Assembly: GCA_047975005.1 (NCBI GenBank)
Contig: JBKECW010000088.1
Location: forward strand, 1 to 21,039
Length of the DNA: 21,039 nt
From: JBKEAJ01 sp047975005
GTDB taxonomy: Bacteria > Bacteroidota > Bacteroidia > Bacteroidales > Prolixibacteraceae
Reading direction: 5' to 3'
In this document: positions 14,300 to 21,039 of the stretch, piece after piece
Layout: each line of letters begins with the position of its first letter
Numbering within the stretch: the stretch's first letter is position 1
Program-made: the position numbers and the translations under genes
Notes under the pieces: generated by a model
What the model was told of the DNA's origin: nothing
The model's input: only the letters and a program-made list of their open reading frames with translations
Databases searched by the model: none

Positions 14300-15031
14300 C
14301 TACTCTATTATAACGCTTATGGTATCTAGTCCTAGGCAGTTTATTCCTCTAGCTCCGCCGAGGGAATTGTTGGCATATTCGTATGTTTTGAGTGTAAGCA
14401 GATAATCTCCCGCTTGAAGAGTGTCCTTTCCTGATGTGAAAACATCCCTAGAGCTTATGAGATAGTCGCTAGTTTCCGGTGCTAGCATTTCGCCCCGGCT
14501 TAGGAGTGAAAAAAGTTCTACTCCATCCTTCGTAAGTACTAGGTCAATATTGTCATGCCCATTGTTTTCGGGCAGACTCCACGCTGCATAGATATACTTA
14601 TTTGTTGCTTCAATGCTTTTCCTTTTAAATATTACAGGCTTAATAATATGATCTTTATTTAAAATTAAGTCGTAATTTGTAACAGTATTTCCATCAATGT
14701 CCACAATAAACTTTACGGTAATACCTGACTGTGCTATGCCTATATTTTGTTCGGATGTGTATGAGAAAGTTGTTTTTGTTGAGTCTTTGCTAGACATAGG
14801 GAACTCTCCATATAGTATGACATCTGCCTTGGCAGTGTCTATTAGCGAAGAGGAAGACGACTTAAAATGCCAATAATACATTGGGGACATTTTGACGTTC
14901 TCGCTAGGATTTCGACAAATTAAATATGCGTCACTTTCTACGGTTGCGTCAGGCTCTTCAAAGTAATTGCAACTACTAAGAAAGCCGACAATCATGCATG
15001 AAGCCAAGTAGATTAATCCGTGTTTATTCAT
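14300..15031 (-). CDS. Paralogous array lipoprotein D, co-transcribed with the dehydrogenase
   Basis: This is a 243-residue protein and the most divergent of the four. Its signal ends Leu-Ser-Ser-Cys (Cys21), followed by Asn-Tyr-Phe-Glu-Glu-Pro-Asp. The family pattern is kept: 'SDAYLICRNPS' near the mature start, a middle 'IIKPVIFKRKSIEA' segment matching 'VAPALI...S' of the others, then 'VLTKDGVELF', 'AGDYLLTLKTYE' and 'NCLGLD' (Cys232). It has one extra Cys at 39. Its ATG is 6 bp after the stop of the D-2-hydroxyacid dehydrogenase, so the two are almost certainly on one transcript. The strong hairpin downstream should end that transcript. No enzymatic motif is visible; a binding or structural role is the likelier guess. 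Confidence 0.75.
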   Translation of the reverse strand: MNKHGLIYLASCMIVGFLSSCNYFEEPDATVESDAYLICRNPSENVKMSPMYYWHFKSSSSSLIDTAKADVILYGEFPMSSKDSTKTTFSYTSEQNIGIAQSGITVKFIVDIDGNTVTNYDLILNKDHIIKPVIFKRKSIEATNKYIYAAWSLPENNGHDNIDLVLTKDGVELFSLLSRGEMLAPETSDYLISSRDVFTSGKDTLQAGDYLLTLKTYEYANNSLGGARGINCLGLDTISVIIE

Positions 15032-15037
15032 TTTTTA

Positions 15038-15994
15038 TTATTTTTTACATATACATTGCGGTCGTCCGAGAATAAAACATTCAACATTTTCTGTAGCAAT
15101 TCTAATTAGTCGTGTTCGCGCTTCAACAGTTGCCCACGCAATGTGGGGCGTTAGGTAACAGTTCCTTGCATGAAGAAGAGGGTTGTTGCTGCTTGGAGGT
15201 TCCGATGATAGTACATCGGCGCAGTATGCACTTACCAGCCCTTGCTCAAGGGCATTTGCCATGTCTTGCTCGTTCACCAAAAGCCCTCTTCCTGTATTGG
15301 AGATAACAACACTGTCCTTGCATCTGCTTAGCAAAGACAAGTTGATAAACCCCTTGTTATCTTCTGTTAAAGGTGTATTTATACTTATAAAATCACACAC
15401 ACTAAATAGAGTCGTAATATTTACCTGCTCGGTGCCGGATATCAGTCCTCTTTTATTACTTCTATTACTAAAGACAATATTCATGCCAAACGACTGTCCT
15501 ATTTTTGCGATTTTTTGACCAATTTTCCCAAATCCTATAATCCCCAGGGTCTTACTGCTTAACTCAATTTGTTTATGCGTGTAAAAACAAAAATGCTTCG
15601 ATTTCTCCCACTCACCCTTATGTACATCATCGCTGTAACTTTCAACTTTGTTGGTGGCACACAGGAAATGTGCAAATGCCATCTGCGCTACCGAATCGGT
15701 GCTATATGCAGGAATGTTGGTGATTGTAATGCCAGCTCTTGTAGCTGCCTCAAGGTCAATATTGTTAATCCCGGTAGCGAGTACGCCGATATACTTCAAC
15801 TTCGGAAGTAGGGCAATAACATCCTTGTTAAATATAACCTTGTTTGTCAGAATAATGTCTGCATCAGCAGAACGTTCCAACACTTGCTCCTCAGAAGTGT
15901 GTACGTACACTTCCGTTGCTCCTAATCTCTTTAGCCCATCCCAAGAACTGTCGTCAGCACTTGCAGGATAAGCATCTAATACTACTATTTTCAT
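15038..15994 (-). CDS. D-isomer-specific 2-hydroxyacid dehydrogenase (glycerate/hydroxypyruvate reductase-like)
   Basis: This is a 318-residue NAD(P)-dependent enzyme. The start at 15994 (MKIVVLDAYP) fits the family; the frame is open for 30 more codons upstream, but that stretch crosses a dispersed-repeat-like sequence and is rejected. The Rossmann motif is Gly154-Phe-Gly156-Lys-Ile-Gly159 in 'LGIIGFGKIGQ'. The catalytic set is Arg236 in 'NTGRG', Glu265 in 'SSEPP' and His284 in 'TPHIAW'. Likely substrates are glycerate/hydroxypyruvate or another short 2-hydroxyacid; the sequence does not decide. It is followed after 6 bp by array lipoprotein D. Divergent uxuB and uxuA are sugar-acid genes, so a link to sugar-acid or glycerate metabolism is possible but inferred. 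No exact -7 box is seen upstream. Confidence 0.9.
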   Translation of the reverse strand: MKIVVLDAYPASADDSSWDGLKRLGATEVYVHTSEEQVLERSADADIILTNKVIFNKDVIALLPKLKYIGVLATGINNIDLEAATRAGITITNIPAYSTDSVAQMAFAHFLCATNKVESYSDDVHKGEWEKSKHFCFYTHKQIELSSKTLGIIGFGKIGQKIAKIGQSFGMNIVFSNRSNKRGLISGTEQVNITTLFSVCDFISINTPLTEDNKGFINLSLLSRCKDSVVISNTGRGLLVNEQDMANALEQGLVSAYCADVLSSEPPSSNNPLLHARNCYLTPHIAWATVEARTRLIRIATENVECFILGRPQCICKK

Positions 15995-16058
15995 GTGTTT
16001 ATAATTTTGCAATAAGCTGCAAGCTATAGGCTTTATGCTTTTGCTGTTTTTAATCATC

Positions 16059-16136
16059 CGTCGTTGCGAGTTGTAGCCTAGCAATTTGTTCTTTGTTGCT
16101 GGGGATTGCCTCGTCGTCCTGCTCCTCGTATTGACG
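16059..16136. repeat. Imperfect long inverted repeat, REP/MITE-like
   Basis: The outer arms CGTCGTTGCGAG (16059-16070) and CTCGTATTGACG (16125-16136) are imperfect inverted copies. Inner GCAAT (16081-16085) and ATTGC (16115-16119) pair inside them. From memory, this resembles the 'CGTCATTGCGAG...GCAATC' repeats scattered between genes in many bacterial genomes. Only one copy is seen in this window. It has no coding capacity beyond a spurious N-terminal extension of the dehydrogenase frame. Confidence 0.55.
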
Positions 16137-16243
16137 TTCGTTTATTTGTCTTTCATCATTGTAAAATTGTAACATCACAGCGTAAACAGCCTCCACCTCC
16201 CCATTTAGGAAGACAGGGCATCCCTTTTTTATGTGATTCCCTA
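16137..16243. other. Remainder of the 331-bp intergenic region between the dehydrogenase and uxuB
   Basis: The divergent intergenic region 15995-16325 holds the inverted repeat at 16059-16136 and the uxuB promoter at 16244-16274. The stretch between them is low-complexity and partly C/T-rich, with no convincing frame, hairpin or operator. The stretch 15995-16058 contains a short direct repeat (AAGCT-GC-AAGCT) and nothing else recognised. Confidence 0.5.
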
Positions 16244-16274
16244 TTGATTATTATGGCAATATTCATTAATTTTG
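16244..16274 (+). promoter_or_regulatory. Promoter of uxuB-uxuA
   Basis: TTG (16244-16246), 20 bp, then TAATTTTG (16267-16274), an exact TAnnTTTG -7 box. Transcription would start near 16281, giving a leader of about 45 nt that ends in an A-rich, purine-rich stretch just before the ATG at 16326. Confidence 0.55.
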
Positions 16275-16325
16275 TGCGAAAGTTAAGCTATTATTGTTAT
16301 AAACTCAAAAGAGAAAAAAAAGATT

Positions 16326-17147
16326 ATGAGCAGTGATAAAGTTTTTGATATTGCCAGAAAAGTTGCTATCATTACGGGCGGCGGTGGCGTGCTGGGTGGA
16401 AGTATAGCCGACAGCCTTGCCAAGCAAGGTGTTACTATCGTTATCCTTGACCTTAGGAAAGAAAATATAGACAAAAAAATTGATGATATTACCAAAGCAG
16501 GGGGCAAAGCCTATGGCTACGAATGTAATGTCCTCGATGTAAAGTCTCTTGAAGATGTAAGAGAAAAAATATTGTCAGACTGTGGAAGAATAGATATCCT
16601 TATCAATGCAGCCGGAGGAAATACTCCTAAAGGCTCGCTCACTGCCGACGAAACGGTTTTCGACATGGACATTGAGGCTTTTAAATTCGTTAATGAACTA
16701 AACCTTAACGGCACTGTGCTTCCCAGCATCGTGTTTGGCAAAGCTCTTGCCAATGCAAAGTCGGGTTGCATTATAAACATCTCGTCGATGGCAACATACT
16801 CGGCTCTGACCAGAGTACTCGGATATTCTACTGCCAAAAGTGGAGTGAATATTTTTACTAAATGGATGGCAAACGAAATGGCATCGAAATTCAGCGATAA
16901 AATCAGAGTCAATGCTATTGCTCCCGGTTTCTTTATTGGCGACCAAAATAGGGCTTTGCTAATTAATCCCGACGGAACATATACAGACAGAAGTAAGAAA
17001 GTCCTTGCCAAAACGCCGATGAACAGATTTGGTGATATATCGGAGCTAAACGGTATTGTACATTTTCTTGCTTCCGACGAAGCGAGCTTCATTACAGGTG
17101 CAATAATTCCTGTCGATGGTGGATTTAGCTCATTTAGTGGCGTTTAA
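16326..17147 (+). CDS. uxuB: D-mannonate oxidoreductase (fructuronate reductase), SDR type
   Basis: This 273-residue short-chain dehydrogenase reduces D-fructuronate to D-mannonate with NAD(P)H. The SDR signatures are in order: cofactor motif TGGGGVLGG (17-25), NAAGG (94-98), Asn128 in the helix-4 region, Ser154 in 'NISSMA', and Tyr167-x3-Lys171. 'APGFF' (199-203) and 'PVDGGF' (262-267) are typical of the classical family. The specific function is assigned because uxuA follows after 20 bp and because 'APGFFIGDQNRALL' is characteristic, from memory, of fructuronate-reductase SDRs in Bacteroidota and Firmicutes. E. coli UxuB is an unrelated long-chain polyol dehydrogenase, so the symbol denotes role and not homology. 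Its own promoter lies at 16244-16274. Confidence 0.88.
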   Translation: MSSDKVFDIARKVAIITGGGGVLGGSIADSLAKQGVTIVILDLRKENIDKKIDDITKAGGKAYGYECNVLDVKSLEDVREKILSDCGRIDILINAAGGNTPKGSLTADETVFDMDIEAFKFVNELNLNGTVLPSIVFGKALANAKSGCIINISSMATYSALTRVLGYSTAKSGVNIFTKWMANEMASKFSDKIRVNAIAPGFFIGDQNRALLINPDGTYTDRSKKVLAKTPMNRFGDISELNGIVHFLASDEASFITGAIIPVDGGFSSFSGV

Positions 17148-17167
17148 CCTTTTAGAAAACTAATATT

Positions 17168-18361
17168 ATGATAAAAACTTGGAGATGGTTCGGGCAAAAA
17201 GATACCATCACACTGAAAGACCTTGCTCAAATGGGAGTGGAGGGAGTGGTTACCTCGCTTCACCATGTCCCCAACGGCGAAGTATGGACAAAAGAAGAGA
17301 TAACAAAGACCAAAACAGATATCGAAAATCACGGAATGCAGTGGTCGGTGGTGGAAAGCCTGCCCGTTACCGAAGGCATTAAGCTGTGCAACGAAGAACG
17401 TGAACAGCTGATAGCAAACTATAAAGAGTCGATCAGAAATCTTGGTGCTTGCGGTGTTACAACTGTGTGCTACAACTTTATGCCCGTGCTAGATTGGACT
17501 CGTACAACCCTTAACTACAAAGCTCCAAACGGTGGAGAAACTCTGCTTTTTGATTTTCCTACTTTTGTGGCATTTGATGCTTACGTACTTAAACGTCCCG
17601 GAGCAGAAAATGACTACAGTGAAGACCTCGTTGCCAAGGCAAAAGAAACTTATAAAACCCTTAGCGAGGAGGATAAAAAAAGCCTTCTGCACAATGTGAT
17701 AATTGCGACCGGTGCATTCGTTGACGGAAACATCGACGAGAGTTCGCAAGATCCGGCAGGTGAGTTCCTGAAACTCATCGACCAATATCACAAAATGGGA
17801 AAAGAGCAACTGCGTGTCAACCTCAAACGCTTCCTCGAAGATATTATGCCGGTAGCAGAAGAGGCAGGAGTGAACTTTGCAATCCATCCCGATGACCCGC
17901 CATTTCCCGTGCTCGGACTTCCGCGTATAGTGGGTGGAATGGCAGACTACGATTGGATGCTAAACGAAGTGCCATCGCCAAACAACGGTATCACCCTTTG
18001 TACAGGCTCGCTGTCCGCAAATAGGAATAACGACATCGTTGCAATTGCCGAGAAATACGGAAGCAGAATATTCTTTGCACACCTGCGTAATACTTGTTTC
18101 AATAATGATTATCAGTTTTTTGAGTCGGGACACCTCGATGGCTATCTTGACATGCCGTCAATTGTAAAGGCTCTACTCAAAGAAGAAAAACGCAGGGAAG
18201 ATGCAGGTAAGCCTTTGGAAATTCCTTATCGTCCCGACCACGGAATACGAATACTTACCGACTTTCAGCTGAAAGCAAATCCCGGATACCCCTTGATAGG
18301 ACGCTTTAAAGGTCTCTCCGAAATGGCAGGGCTAATTCGAGGTGTTAAATCGATGATGTAA
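17168..18361 (+). CDS. uxuA: Mannonate dehydratase UxuA
   Basis: This is a 397-residue, full-length cytoplasmic enzyme that dehydrates D-mannonate to 2-keto-3-deoxy-D-gluconate. The start 'KTWRWFGQKD' and the 'GVVTSLHHVPNGEVW' segment (26-40) are hallmark UxuA sequences. The metal site is visible: His240 in 'FAIHPDDPP', Cys278 in 'LCTGSLSA', His305 in 'FAHLRN' and Asp357 in 'YRPDHG', matching the His-Cys-His-Asp set known for the family. It is transcribed with uxuB (20-bp gap) and ends at a strong terminator 10 bp downstream. The kinase and aldolase for the product are not in the window. Confidence 0.97.
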   Translation: MIKTWRWFGQKDTITLKDLAQMGVEGVVTSLHHVPNGEVWTKEEITKTKTDIENHGMQWSVVESLPVTEGIKLCNEEREQLIANYKESIRNLGACGVTTVCYNFMPVLDWTRTTLNYKAPNGGETLLFDFPTFVAFDAYVLKRPGAENDYSEDLVAKAKETYKTLSEEDKKSLLHNVIIATGAFVDGNIDESSQDPAGEFLKLIDQYHKMGKEQLRVNLKRFLEDIMPVAEEAGVNFAIHPDDPPFPVLGLPRIVGGMADYDWMLNEVPSPNNGITLCTGSLSANRNNDIVAIAEKYGSRIFFAHLRNTCFNNDYQFFESGHLDGYLDMPSIVKALLKEEKRREDAGKPLEIPYRPDHGIRILTDFQLKANPGYPLIGRFKGLSEMAGLIRGVKSMM

Positions 18362-18370
18362 AGATATAGT

Positions 18371-18412
18371 TGTTAGCCATTAGCCTCTGGCTGATGGCTA
18401 ACAGCCATTTTT
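18371..18412 (+). terminator. Intrinsic terminator of uxuB-uxuA
   Basis: A 15-bp stem (18371-18385 with 18389-18403, one T-G pair) has a 3-nt loop TCT and is followed by GCCA and TTTTT. It lies 10 bp after the uxuA stop. The minus strand has no T-run after the stem, so it acts for the plus strand only. Confidence 0.85.
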
Positions 18413-18482
18413 GGTCGAATATTATTTTCTTTAATCTGCTTTTATTATCATTAACCATCAGCATTGGTATTTCATCGCAGTA

Positions 18483-19610
18483 TCACAGTATCGACTGATA
18501 AAGCTCCATCATCTCTCTTGTTACCTTCTTATGTGCAAACTTCTTTACATGCTCTAGCCCTTTGTCTACCATAGTTTGAGCTTGCTGCCTGTCGCTCAGT
18601 ATCCATTTTATCTTTTCTGCAAGCTCTTCATGATTGTGTGGGGATACATACACAGAGTCTGCCCCTCCAGCTTCCTCAAGACACGAGCCCGACGCTCCTA
18701 TAACGGGGATTTCTGAATGCAAAGCTTCAATTAGTGGTATGCCAAATCCCTCGTACAGAGATGGGTATACGAATAACGATGCACACTGATAGATGGTGGG
18801 CAGCTCTTCGGCTGCTACGTCTTTGAGAAACAAGACCTGACCCTGCATACCGTTTTGCTCAATAAAAGCATCAAGCTGTTCTGCATATTTCTTCCGCCGT
18901 CCTATTACGACCAGCTTTATGTCGAGCTTGGAGGCTTTGAGAGCTTTTACTGCCAATAATAGATTTTTGCGCTCCTCAACCGTGCCAACCGACAAGATAA
19001 ATTCCGATGGCAACTTAAATTTCTCCTTTACTTCTGCCCTGCGTTCAACGCTTGCCTTTTGCATAAACATGGGATTACAGCCTTGATAAATAACGCTTAT
19101 CTTTTCGGGTGCTATCTTGTAGAATCTGATAATATCACGTTTGGTACATTCACTCACTGCTACCACGTGGGAAGCATCTTCGCAAGCTCTGCGGAATTTG
19201 TAGTTGTAAATCTTGCGGTCGATAAACTTATAAAACTGAGGATAGTGCAGAAATATCAAATCGTGAATTGTTACGATGGCAGGAATGCTTGTCTCTTTTA
19301 TCGTGAAAGGCAGTTCGTTGGTCAGCCCATGATATAAATTCGGCTTTGCCTGCACTATGTCTTTGGTTATGCTTCTCGAACGCCAGACCGCTTTGCCTAT
19401 GTTGTTTAATTTCTTTCGAGGTAGCAGAAACTCTATATTTTCACTCTTGCTTATAAGCTCTCGCATTGCAGGCTTTGCCTCGTCGGGAGAAAACAGTAAG
19501 AACCTGTCCTCCGTATACTGCTCTGCCAGATTATTCACCACAAAGCGGCTGTAGTTGCCCAGTCCGGTGTAGTTATTAGTTATGCGTTTGGCATCGTATG
19601 CTAGCTTCAT
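18483..19610 (-). CDS. Family 4 glycosyltransferase (GT-B fold)
   Basis: This is a 375-residue protein. The N-terminal half has 'TGLGNYSRFVVNNLA' (15-29), the acceptor-side glycine loop, and 'TIHDLIFLHYP' (114-124). The C-terminal half has 'SVGTVEERKN' (207-216), the donor-site start, and the Glu-x7-Glu motif at Glu287 and Glu295 in 'SLYEGFGIPLIE'. Such enzymes transfer a sugar from a nucleotide donor, often mannose or a deoxysugar, to a growing glycan at the cytoplasmic face of the inner membrane. Donor and acceptor cannot be read. Its ATG overlaps the stop of the upstream GT2 by 4 bp (ATGA), so the two are translationally coupled and probably work on the same polysaccharide or LPS. Confidence 0.92.
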   Translation of the reverse strand: MKLAYDAKRITNNYTGLGNYSRFVVNNLAEQYTEDRFLLFSPDEAKPAMRELISKSENIEFLLPRKKLNNIGKAVWRSRSITKDIVQAKPNLYHGLTNELPFTIKETSIPAIVTIHDLIFLHYPQFYKFIDRKIYNYKFRRACEDASHVVAVSECTKRDIIRFYKIAPEKISVIYQGCNPMFMQKASVERRAEVKEKFKLPSEFILSVGTVEERKNLLLAVKALKASKLDIKLVVIGRRKKYAEQLDAFIEQNGMQGQVLFLKDVAAEELPTIYQCASLFVYPSLYEGFGIPLIEALHSEIPVIGASGSCLEEAGGADSVYVSPHNHEELAEKIKWILSDRQQAQTMVDKGLEHVKKFAHKKVTREMMELYQSIL

Positions 19611-20377
19611 TGATTGGATGGTTTAAATAGGCGAGTCAGCTTTATTCTATATACTACAAAGTAGAGGCGGAACAATAATATAATTCGTTTTTGTCCACGG
19701 TCTCGTTTTTTTATGATCTGTATGTTCTCTTGTAAACCTGCGACACGATTTGTATTTGAGATACCTGTTAAATCATAAATGGTAATTAGTAAAGGTAGTT
19801 TGAGAAATGTATATCCTTCGTCGTAGCAGCGTTTGAAGAAGTCTAAATCAGCAGACATCTTATAATTGGTGTCAAAAGGGATTTTACGTAATAGGTTAGT
19901 TTTTGTGAATGCACTTTGATGACAGAAATACATTTTGTGTATCGACTGAGGGTCTTTTGCTTCACGAACCACTAGTTCCCCTCCTTTTTCTACAAGAATA
20001 TTTCCATACACAATGTCAAGATTAGCCCTGTTATTAATAGAATCAGCTACCTTTTCCAAGACCTGCTCATCTGCTAGCAAATCCCCACTATTTAGGAAGA
20101 GTATCCACTCGCCGGAAGCCATGGAAACACCTTTGTTCATTGCGTCATAAATGCCCGAGTCTGGTTCTGAAACCCATTTGTCTATTCTCGATTGTCTCTC
20201 TTTTATTAATTCTGCTGTACCGTCTGTAGATTGACCGTCAACAACGATATATTCGATATTTTGGAACGATTGTTTGACAACACTATCCATGGTCATGGAA
20301 AACGTATTTTTACAATTATAGCTTACGGTAATTATAGAAAACATTAATTTTTCAGGATTGTGTATCTGTTGATTCAT
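19607..20377 (-). CDS. Family 2 glycosyltransferase (GT-A fold)
   Basis: This is a 256-residue protein. The GT2 core is present: 'FSIITVSYNC' (13-22), 'IEYIVVDGQSTDGT' (41-54), 'SEPDSGIYDAMNKG' (70-83) and the metal/nucleotide motif 'NSGD' (96-99). A later 'SADLDFFKR' serves as the acceptor-side Asp motif. The pattern is that of small WcaA/WbbD-like transferases in capsule and O-antigen clusters. The ATG at 20377 gives 11 residues before the core; the ATG at 20344 (MFSIITV) is an alternative. It is first in the GT2-GT4 pair, behind a -7 box at 20410-20417. A basic tail without transmembrane helices suggests peripheral membrane association. Confidence 0.92.
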   Translation of the reverse strand: MNQQIHNPEKLMFSIITVSYNCKNTFSMTMDSVVKQSFQNIEYIVVDGQSTDGTAELIKERQSRIDKWVSEPDSGIYDAMNKGVSMASGEWILFLNSGDLLADEQVLEKVADSINNRANLDIVYGNILVEKGGELVVREAKDPQSIHKMYFCHQSAFTKTNLLRKIPFDTNYKMSADLDFFKRCYDEGYTFLKLPLLITIYDLTGISNTNRVAGLQENIQIIKKRDRGQKRIILLFRLYFVVYRIKLTRLFKPSNQ

Positions 20378-20409
20378 TTTATTGATTTAGTTCCACTCAA
20401 TATTCTAAG

Positions 20410-20445
20410 CAAAGATAATCCAATCTTTTGTGTTTTATACTCAAA
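20410..20445 (-). promoter_or_regulatory. Promoter of the GT2-GT4 pair
   Basis: On the minus strand TTTG (20445-20442) and TATCTTTG (20417-20410) are separated by 24 bp. The -7 box is exact and the spacing is a few bases longer than usual. The leader to the ATG at 20377 would be about 27 nt. Confidence 0.5.
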
Positions 20446-20510
20446 TAATTGAATATTATTTGATGTTAATATTTGCAAATAGTGGATGCAATAACTTCGA
20501 CATAAATATG

Positions 20511-20518
20511 TAACTTTG
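20511..20518 (+). promoter_or_regulatory. -7 promoter box of the interrupted glycosyltransferase gene
   Basis: TAACTTTG followed by C is an exact extended TAnnTTTG element. The transcript would begin near 20525, only a few bases before the ATG at 20529, which makes the in-frame GTG at 20541 (before 'NLSVAIITYNEE') an attractive real start. No clear -33 box is seen. Confidence 0.45.
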
Positions 20519-20528
20519 CGTTTTAAGA

Positions 20529-21039
20529 ATGATAATACTAGTGAATTTATCCGTTGCCATTATAACATATAACGAGGAGCAAATTATAAAAAGGACTCTT
20601 GAGGCTGTAAATAATATAGCTGACGAGATAATTATTGTTGATAGTTACTCCACCGATAAAACAGAAGAAATATGTAAAGGCTTCCCGAAAGTTAAGTTCT
20701 TAAAGAGAAAGTTCGATGGCTACGGGACACAAAAGAATTACACCATTGAGCGGTGTTAGGGATAATGGATTTGATTTGTTGATGCTGATGAGGTACTTGA
20801 CGAACTCGTGCAGCAGTCTGTTTATGAAATGGTTAGCTGCGGCGATGATAGTGTGAAGGTTTATAATTCGGAGTTACACACCTTCTTTTTGGGAAAGATA
20901 CTAAAATATGGAGGTTGGGGAAAAACGTTCAGAGAGAGACTATTTATGAAAGGCTATGCAAAATATTCGGAAGATATTGTACATGAGAAGTTTATCACTA
21001 AAGCAAATAACAAAGGACGTTTAAACGGGACTATTACCC
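20529..21039 (+). pseudogene. WaaE/KdtX-like family 2 glycosyltransferase, interrupted by three in-frame stops; 3' end beyond the window
   Basis: The frame reads 'LSVAIITYNEE' (GT2 start), 'IIIVDSYSTDKT', then 'FDGYGTQKNYTIERC'. TAG (20757-20759), TAA (20763-20765) and TGA (20772-20774) follow with Gly, Trp and Ile between them. Reading straight through gives 'FVDADEVLDELVQQ', then 'FLGKILKYGGWG', 'RERLFMKG' and 'VHEKF', all expected in this family, and open to the window edge. Family members have a 'GDWILFVDADE'-type stretch exactly at the stops. Each stop can arise by one base change (for example AAG to TAG, GAA to TAA, TTA to TGA), with no frameshift. The intact protein would add a sugar to the LPS core. 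Either the gene is recently broken or the sequence has a local error. Confidence 0.8.

Noticed and set aside
15995..16084. 30-residue extension of the 2-hydroxyacid dehydrogenase
   Set aside because: Family members begin at the beta strand MKIVVLD; the extension crosses the inverted-repeat element and has no homologous character.
16517..17092. 191-codon open frame on the minus strand inside uxuB
   Set aside because: It lies wholly antisense to an SDR gene with all motifs intact, and has no recognisable domain of its own.
17489..17887. 132-codon minus-strand open frame inside uxuA
   Set aside because: It is a shadow of a fully conserved enzyme gene; it is Cys/Phe-rich, as expected from antisense reading.
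20757..20774. Stop-codon reassignment or programmed frameshift as the cause of the interrupted glycosyltransferase
   Set aside because: All three stop types occur together and nowhere else inside the genes here, and the frame is the same on both sides, so neither recoding nor frameshifting explains it.
1..21039. CRISPR array, tRNA/rRNA genes, insertion sequence or prophage
   Set aside because: No regularly spaced repeats, cloverleaf-like sequences, transposase/integrase motifs or phage structural genes were seen.

Overview
The window looks like chromosomal DNA from a member of the Bacteroidota, most likely the order Bacteroidales. The reasons are: A+T-rich DNA, almost no Shine-Dalgarno sequences, many exact TAnnTTTG (-7) promoter boxes upstream of genes, lipoproteins with acidic residues after the lipid cysteine, an adjacent psd-pssA pair, and SDR-type fructuronate reductase next to UxuA. 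The genus cannot be fixed from the sequence alone. No rRNA, tRNA, CRISPR array, transposase or integrase was recognised.

Layout. 1-4924 (minus strand): the 5' end of uxaC (uronate isomerase), a multi-pass membrane protein, an M48-family metalloprotease lipoprotein, hemW and a cytoplasmic type I pullulanase. These form two probable transcripts: pulA-hemW, and the M48 protease, membrane protein and uxaC. 5158-6093 (plus): an unrecognised four-helix membrane protein. 6165-7566 (minus): psd-pssA, the two steps to phosphatidylethanolamine. 7689-8816 (plus): a small unknown exported protein and a four-helix-bundle (23S rRNA IVP-type) protein. 9052-10514 (plus): a lipid-anchored nicotinamidase-like hydrolase followed by a CvpA-family membrane protein. 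10465-11748 (minus): an MFS-type transporter that overlaps the cvpA-like gene tail to tail. 11890-15994 (minus): a D-2-hydroxyacid dehydrogenase followed by four tandem, divergent, paralogous lipoproteins separated in places by terminator-like hairpins. 16326-18361 (plus): uxuB (SDR type) and uxuA with a strong terminator. 18483-20377 (minus): a GT4 and a GT2 glycosyltransferase, translationally coupled. 20529-21039 (plus): a WaaE/KdtX-like GT2 gene interrupted by three in-frame stop codons within six codons and running off the window.

How the genes fit together. UxaC, the SDR and UxuA make up the consecutive steps glucuronate to fructuronate to mannonate to 2-keto-3-deoxygluconate, but they lie about 16 kb apart in separate transcripts. 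The right end is envelope glycan synthesis. The least explained part is the four-member lipoprotein family at 11890-15031. All members share a C-terminal Gly-x-Tyr...Cys-[VL]-Gly-[IL]-Asp signature, and the first is 6 bp downstream of the dehydrogenase gene. This is the best candidate in the window for something undescribed.
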